15,064 nt of DNA from Bacillota bacterium (GTDB lineage: Bacteria; Bacillota; Clostridia; Christensenellales; Aristaeellaceae). Both the position numbers and the translations under genes were made by a program. A model generated the notes under the pieces. The model saw only the letters and a list, made by a program, of their open reading frames with translations, was not told the DNA's origin and ran no database searches. Shown piece after piece: positions 13,268 through 15,064 of the stretch (position 1 is the stretch's first letter; each line of letters begins with the position of its first letter). Location: the NCBI GenBank assembly GCA_023404715.1, contig JAEYAR010000191.1, positions 1 to 15,064 of the forward strand, read 5' to 3'.

Positions 13268-13287
13268 AGCGAAGGAGGTACTTTGAT

Positions 13288-13959
13288 ATGAACATTCGAT
13301 GGCTTGGACATTCCAGCTTCCTGCTGACGGCGGATAAAGGCCTGCGCATCGTGACGGACCCGTTCGACGAATCCGTCGGCTATCCCATGCATAAGACGGA
13401 GGCGGACGTGGTTTGCGTCAGCCATGAGCACCACGATCACAACAACCGCGCGCTCATCGAGGGCAACCCGATCATCATCGACCAGCCCGGCGAGCACGAC
13501 CTGTGCGGCGTTCGCGTTACGGGATATTCGACCTGGCATGACGATCAGCAGGGCGCGCTCCGCGGCAAAAACACGATGTTTTCCTTTCAGATCGACGGGC
13601 TGCACGTGCTGCACGCAGGCGATTTGGGCTGCATGCTGGAGAATTCGCTGCTCAAGCGCATCGGCGCGGTCGACGTGCTGATGGTGCCGGTGGGCGGCGT
13701 GTTCACGCTGGGCCCCAAGGAGGCTTGGGCGCTGTGCGAGCGCATCAAACCGCACGTGATCCTGCCCATGCACTATAAGCTCCCTTGCGTGCAATACGGT
13801 CTTGAGCCGGTGGAGGCGTTCCTCGCCTGCGCGGGCGCTGCCGGCGCAAAGCGCGTCGAGTCGCTTTTCGTGAATCCCTTGAACCTTTCGCGCCTGGATC
13901 CGATCGTGCTCATGCAGTACGGCGACGAGGTGCGAGAGAACCGCTATCAGACCGCCTGA
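13288..13959 (+). CDS. Metallo-beta-lactamase-fold hydrolase, UlaG-like
   Basis: A 223-residue metal-dependent hydrolase of the group that includes UlaG and UPF0173 (COG2220). It begins MNIRWLGHSSFLL, followed by IVTDPF. The metal site is VSHEHHDHNN with H46, H48, D50 and H51, completed by H109-A-G-D112 (LHAGDLG) and H162 in VILPMHYK. Family members include an ascorbate-6-phosphate lactonase and many enzymes of unknown substrate, and I cannot name the substrate here. ATG 13288 follows GAAGGAGGT; the in-frame ATG at 13264 lies in the leader hairpin. It is 93 bases after the preceding gene, and no clear promoter is visible in the gap. Confidence 0.9.
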   Translation: MNIRWLGHSSFLLTADKGLRIVTDPFDESVGYPMHKTEADVVCVSHEHHDHNNRALIEGNPIIIDQPGEHDLCGVRVTGYSTWHDDQQGALRGKNTMFSFQIDGLHVLHAGDLGCMLENSLLKRIGAVDVLMVPVGGVFTLGPKEAWALCERIKPHVILPMHYKLPCVQYGLEPVEAFLACAGAAGAKRVESLFVNPLNLSRLDPIVLMQYGDEVRENRYQTA

Positions 13960-13964
13960 CGCGG

Positions 13965-14012
13965 CGCCCTGCCCGGCTGAAAGAGACGCCCTTGCGCTCC
14001 CGGCAGGGCGTT
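13965..14012 (+). terminator. Broken terminator hairpin after the metallo-hydrolase gene
   Basis: CGCCCTGCC (13965-13973) can pair with GGCAGGGCG (14002-14010), or ACGCCCT (13986-13992) with AGGGCGT (14005-14011). Only TT follows. The missing T run appears after a second copy of CCCGGCAGGGCGTT at 14278-14291, which continues TTTTG. This suggests that an insertion split the terminator. Confidence 0.55.
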
Positions 14013-14273
14013 CAGCGTGTCGACAAAGTGGCATACGCCACTTTGTCGAGTTTACGGGTGACTTTTTCCTCCGCAAAATGGCATTTTGCTGTGGAAAAAT
14101 CCCCGCCCGACAAGGGAGCGAAGCGACTAGGCGCGAGGACAGCGCGAAGCGCTCCACAGCGCCGTACCCCGCGCAGCTTGCGCGGGGCGTAACAGGCAAA
14201 GCCGGCGGATACGATTACAGTCTTGCAGACGGCTTTGGGTTTGCGCGCAAAATGAAGCTTTTTCGACGGTCTG
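14013..14273. mobile_element. Candidate MITE-like palindromic element, about 260 bases
   Basis: The two ends form imperfect inverted repeats with pattern CAGnnnGTCGAnAAAG: left 14013-14028, right 14258-14273 read on the minus strand. CCCGGCAGGGCGTT occurs just before the left end (13999-14012) and 4 bases after the right end (14278-14291), as a possible target duplication. Inside are many palindromes: CGACAAAGTGGC arms (14021-14048); GCAAAAT/ATTTTGC (14073-14089) within TTTTTCC/GGAAAAA (14063-14099); AGCGC/GCGCT (14141-14153); CCCCGCGCA/TGCGCGGGG (14167-14187); CAAAGCCG/CGGCTTTG (14197-14237); TTTGCGCGCAAA (14240-14251). No credible gene is inside. Together with the flanks this explains most of the 520-base gene-free stretch 13960-14479. 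Confidence 0.5.
14021..14048. repeat. Palindromic repeat shared with the rplL terminator
   Basis: CGACAAAGTGGC (14021-14032) and GCCACTTTGTCG (14037-14048) are identical to the arms at 3896-3907 and 3912-3923. Only the loops differ (ATAC here, TTAG there). Here the T run after the stem is weak (GTTTA). Confidence 0.8.
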
Positions 14274-14295
14274 CCCGCCCGGCAGGGCGTTTTTT
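14274..14295 (+). terminator. Terminator-like hairpin with T run
   Basis: CTGCC (14271-14275) can pair with GGCAG (14281-14285), or GCCC with GGGC, and TTTTTT follows at 14290-14295. It is probably the displaced 3' half of the metallo-hydrolase terminator. Confidence 0.45.
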
Positions 14296-14322
14296 GTATT
14301 TGCAGATTGGGGGAAAGGGGTA

Positions 14323-14353
14323 TTTTGTCCGGGGTCTTGCGCGCCGGACAAAA
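14323..14353. repeat. Perfect 10-base inverted repeat
   Basis: TTTTGTCCGG (14323-14332) and CCGGACAAAA (14344-14353) are separated by 11 bases. There is no T run beyond the stem on either strand, so it is not a simple terminator. It could be a protein-binding site or another palindromic repeat. Confidence 0.6.
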
Positions 14354-14397
14354 ACATGGTACTATCTCAAGGTACGGCGCGTTCGGAGTTTGAACGG

Positions 14398-14427
14398 AAA
14401 AAGCCGCAAAGCATCGCGCTTTGCGGC
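14398..14427 (-). terminator. Intrinsic terminator of the minus-strand membrane protein gene
   Basis: GCCGCAAAGC (14403-14412) pairs with GCTTTGCGGC (14418-14427) around ATCGC. Read on the minus strand the stem is followed by TTTTT (bases 14402-14398). It lies about 50 bases past the stop of the 14480-14956 gene. Confidence 0.85.
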
Positions 14428-14479
14428 CTTTGATGGGATCGGGTACGGACGTTAGGCGCGCTGGGCGCAAAATTGTCCG

Positions 14480-14956
14480 TTATGCGCTGGCGCTGGATAT
14501 GCGCTCGTACAGCGCGTCGATGGTGTCGCGCAACAGGACGAACGTATCCGACAGCACATAACCGCCCTGTATCTTGGTGTCGCACTCGTTGAGGTAGGTG
14601 TCGCAGGTGGAGAGCAGCGTTTCATCGATGAAAACCTGGCTTCCGCCGAAGATGCCGGTCGTCAGTTCGTTGATCTGGTGCAGCGCATAGATGTGCTGGC
14701 GCACCTGGGCGATCATCGCCGATACGGTGGAGCTGCTGGTCTGCGTCAGCTGATAGGCGCGCGTCTTTGCGTTGGAAATCTCATTTTGCGCCTTCGCGAC
14801 CAGGATGGCCGATGTGTTGGCGTTTGCGCTCGCCGCCTTGGCGTACGCAATGCTCAGGCTGATACAGGCGATCGCGAGCACCAGCGTCAGCACGAGCAGG
14901 ATGGACATTCTTCTGCGCATCTTCAGCGTGCTGGTCGATGCGGGATAGCGATACAT
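14480..14956 (-). CDS. Small single-pass membrane protein of unknown function
   Basis: A 158-residue protein that I do not recognise. It has a basic N-terminus (LKMRRRM, 11-17), one membrane segment (SILLVLTLVLAIACISLSIAYA, about 18-39), then a helical stretch rich in alanine, serine and glutamine (about 40-105) that may form a coiled coil, and a C-terminal helical part ending DTIDALYERISSASA. By charge the N-terminus is inside and the long domain outside. The start is ATG 14956 because GAAGGAGG precedes it at good spacing; an upstream TTG at 15025 has no room for a ribosome site. It is the only minus-strand gene here and faces the metallo-hydrolase gene tail to tail. Confidence 0.82.
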   Translation of the reverse strand: MYRYPASTSTLKMRRRMSILLVLTLVLAIACISLSIAYAKAASANANTSAILVAKAQNEISNAKTRAYQLTQTSSSTVSAMIAQVRQHIYALHQINELTTGIFGGSQVFIDETLLSTCDTYLNECDTKIQGGYVLSDTFVLLRDTIDALYERISSASA

Positions 14957-15064
14957 GGCAAAACCTCCTTCAATCACTGCGGCCGCGGTGCGCCGGAGCG
15001 CGTAGATGCGACCATAAGCACACAATCCTCCGCTGAAACTGGAGGGGCGTGCACAGCCCGATGG
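14957..15064 (-). other. Upstream region of the minus-strand gene
   Basis: Contains the Shine-Dalgarno GAAGGAGG just before ATG 14956 and, read on the minus strand, a weak inverted repeat CCTCC...GGAGG near 15026-15045. I see no good -35/-10 pair in what is left of the window, so the promoter may lie beyond the edge. Confidence 0.4.

Noticed and set aside
14019..14025. TGTCGAC as a 0A box in the palindrome element
   Set aside because: It has one mismatch and is part of the repeat arm; there is no promoter beside it.
13126..14199. Open 357-residue minus-strand frame opposite the metallo-hydrolase and into the palindrome cluster
   Set aside because: Antisense to a gene with an intact metal site, and its upstream part runs through palindromic repeats.
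14012..14470. Open frames on both strands inside the gene-free stretch
   Set aside because: They translate palindromes and terminators, have no ribosome sites and give no protein-like sequence.
13960..14479. CRISPR array in the repeat-rich stretch
   Set aside because: The palindromes differ from each other and are not regularly spaced, so there is no repeat-spacer pattern.

Overview
This window looks like chromosomal DNA from a GC-rich, endospore-forming member of the Bacillota, most likely class Clostridia. The evidence is the tuf-rpmG-secE-nusG-rplKAJL ribosomal cluster, strong GGAGG ribosome binding sites, TTGACA/TATAAT promoters, and sporulation and germination genes (spo0A, a sipL-like gene, spoIIR, sleB, ypeB). 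The sipL-type (rather than spoVID-type) coat protein and the GC content favour Clostridia over Bacillus; the exact family cannot be told from sequence alone.

Layout. Positions 1-116 are the 3' end of tuf, closed by a terminator. A new promoter (238-266) opens rpmG-secE-nusG-rplK-rplA. Two leaders, before rplK and before rplA, carry the same GTGGGAGGA...CCACA hairpin that resembles the L1-binding part of 23S rRNA. A second consensus promoter (2721-2749) and an L10-type leader with attenuator (to 2888) drive rplJ-rplL, which ends in a strong terminator. rpoB, the usual next gene, is absent. Instead glpK (glycerol kinase) follows as a single-gene unit.

From 5656 to 12090 there is a sporulation block. 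spo0A has its own promoter and an exact 0A box. A three-repeat DUF3794 plus LysM protein (SipL-like) follows. Then come ispE and a tight spoIIR-sleB-ypeB run, in which spoIIR and sleB overlap by 4 bases. Together these genes span entry into sporulation (Spo0A), coat assembly (SipL), forespore-to-mother-cell signalling (SpoIIR) and cortex lysis at germination (SleB with its partner YpeB). The spoIIR start codon and Shine-Dalgarno lie inside a 15-pair hairpin whose 5' arm would be missing from a transcript begun at a candidate forespore promoter.

From 12148 to 13959 are a DUF1934 (YwiB-like) protein, an overlapping unrecognised 186-residue protein, and a metallo-beta-lactamase-fold hydrolase of the UlaG-like group preceded by a two-hairpin leader. 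The 520 bases from 13960 to 14479 hold no gene. They contain a cluster of palindromes that looks like a roughly 260-base non-autonomous inserted element (MITE-like) that split the terminator of the hydrolase gene. Its left-end palindrome has the same 12-base arms as the rplL terminator. The window ends with a minus-strand gene for a small single-pass membrane protein with its own terminator. Every other gene is on the plus strand. No tRNA, rRNA, CRISPR array or transposase gene was seen.
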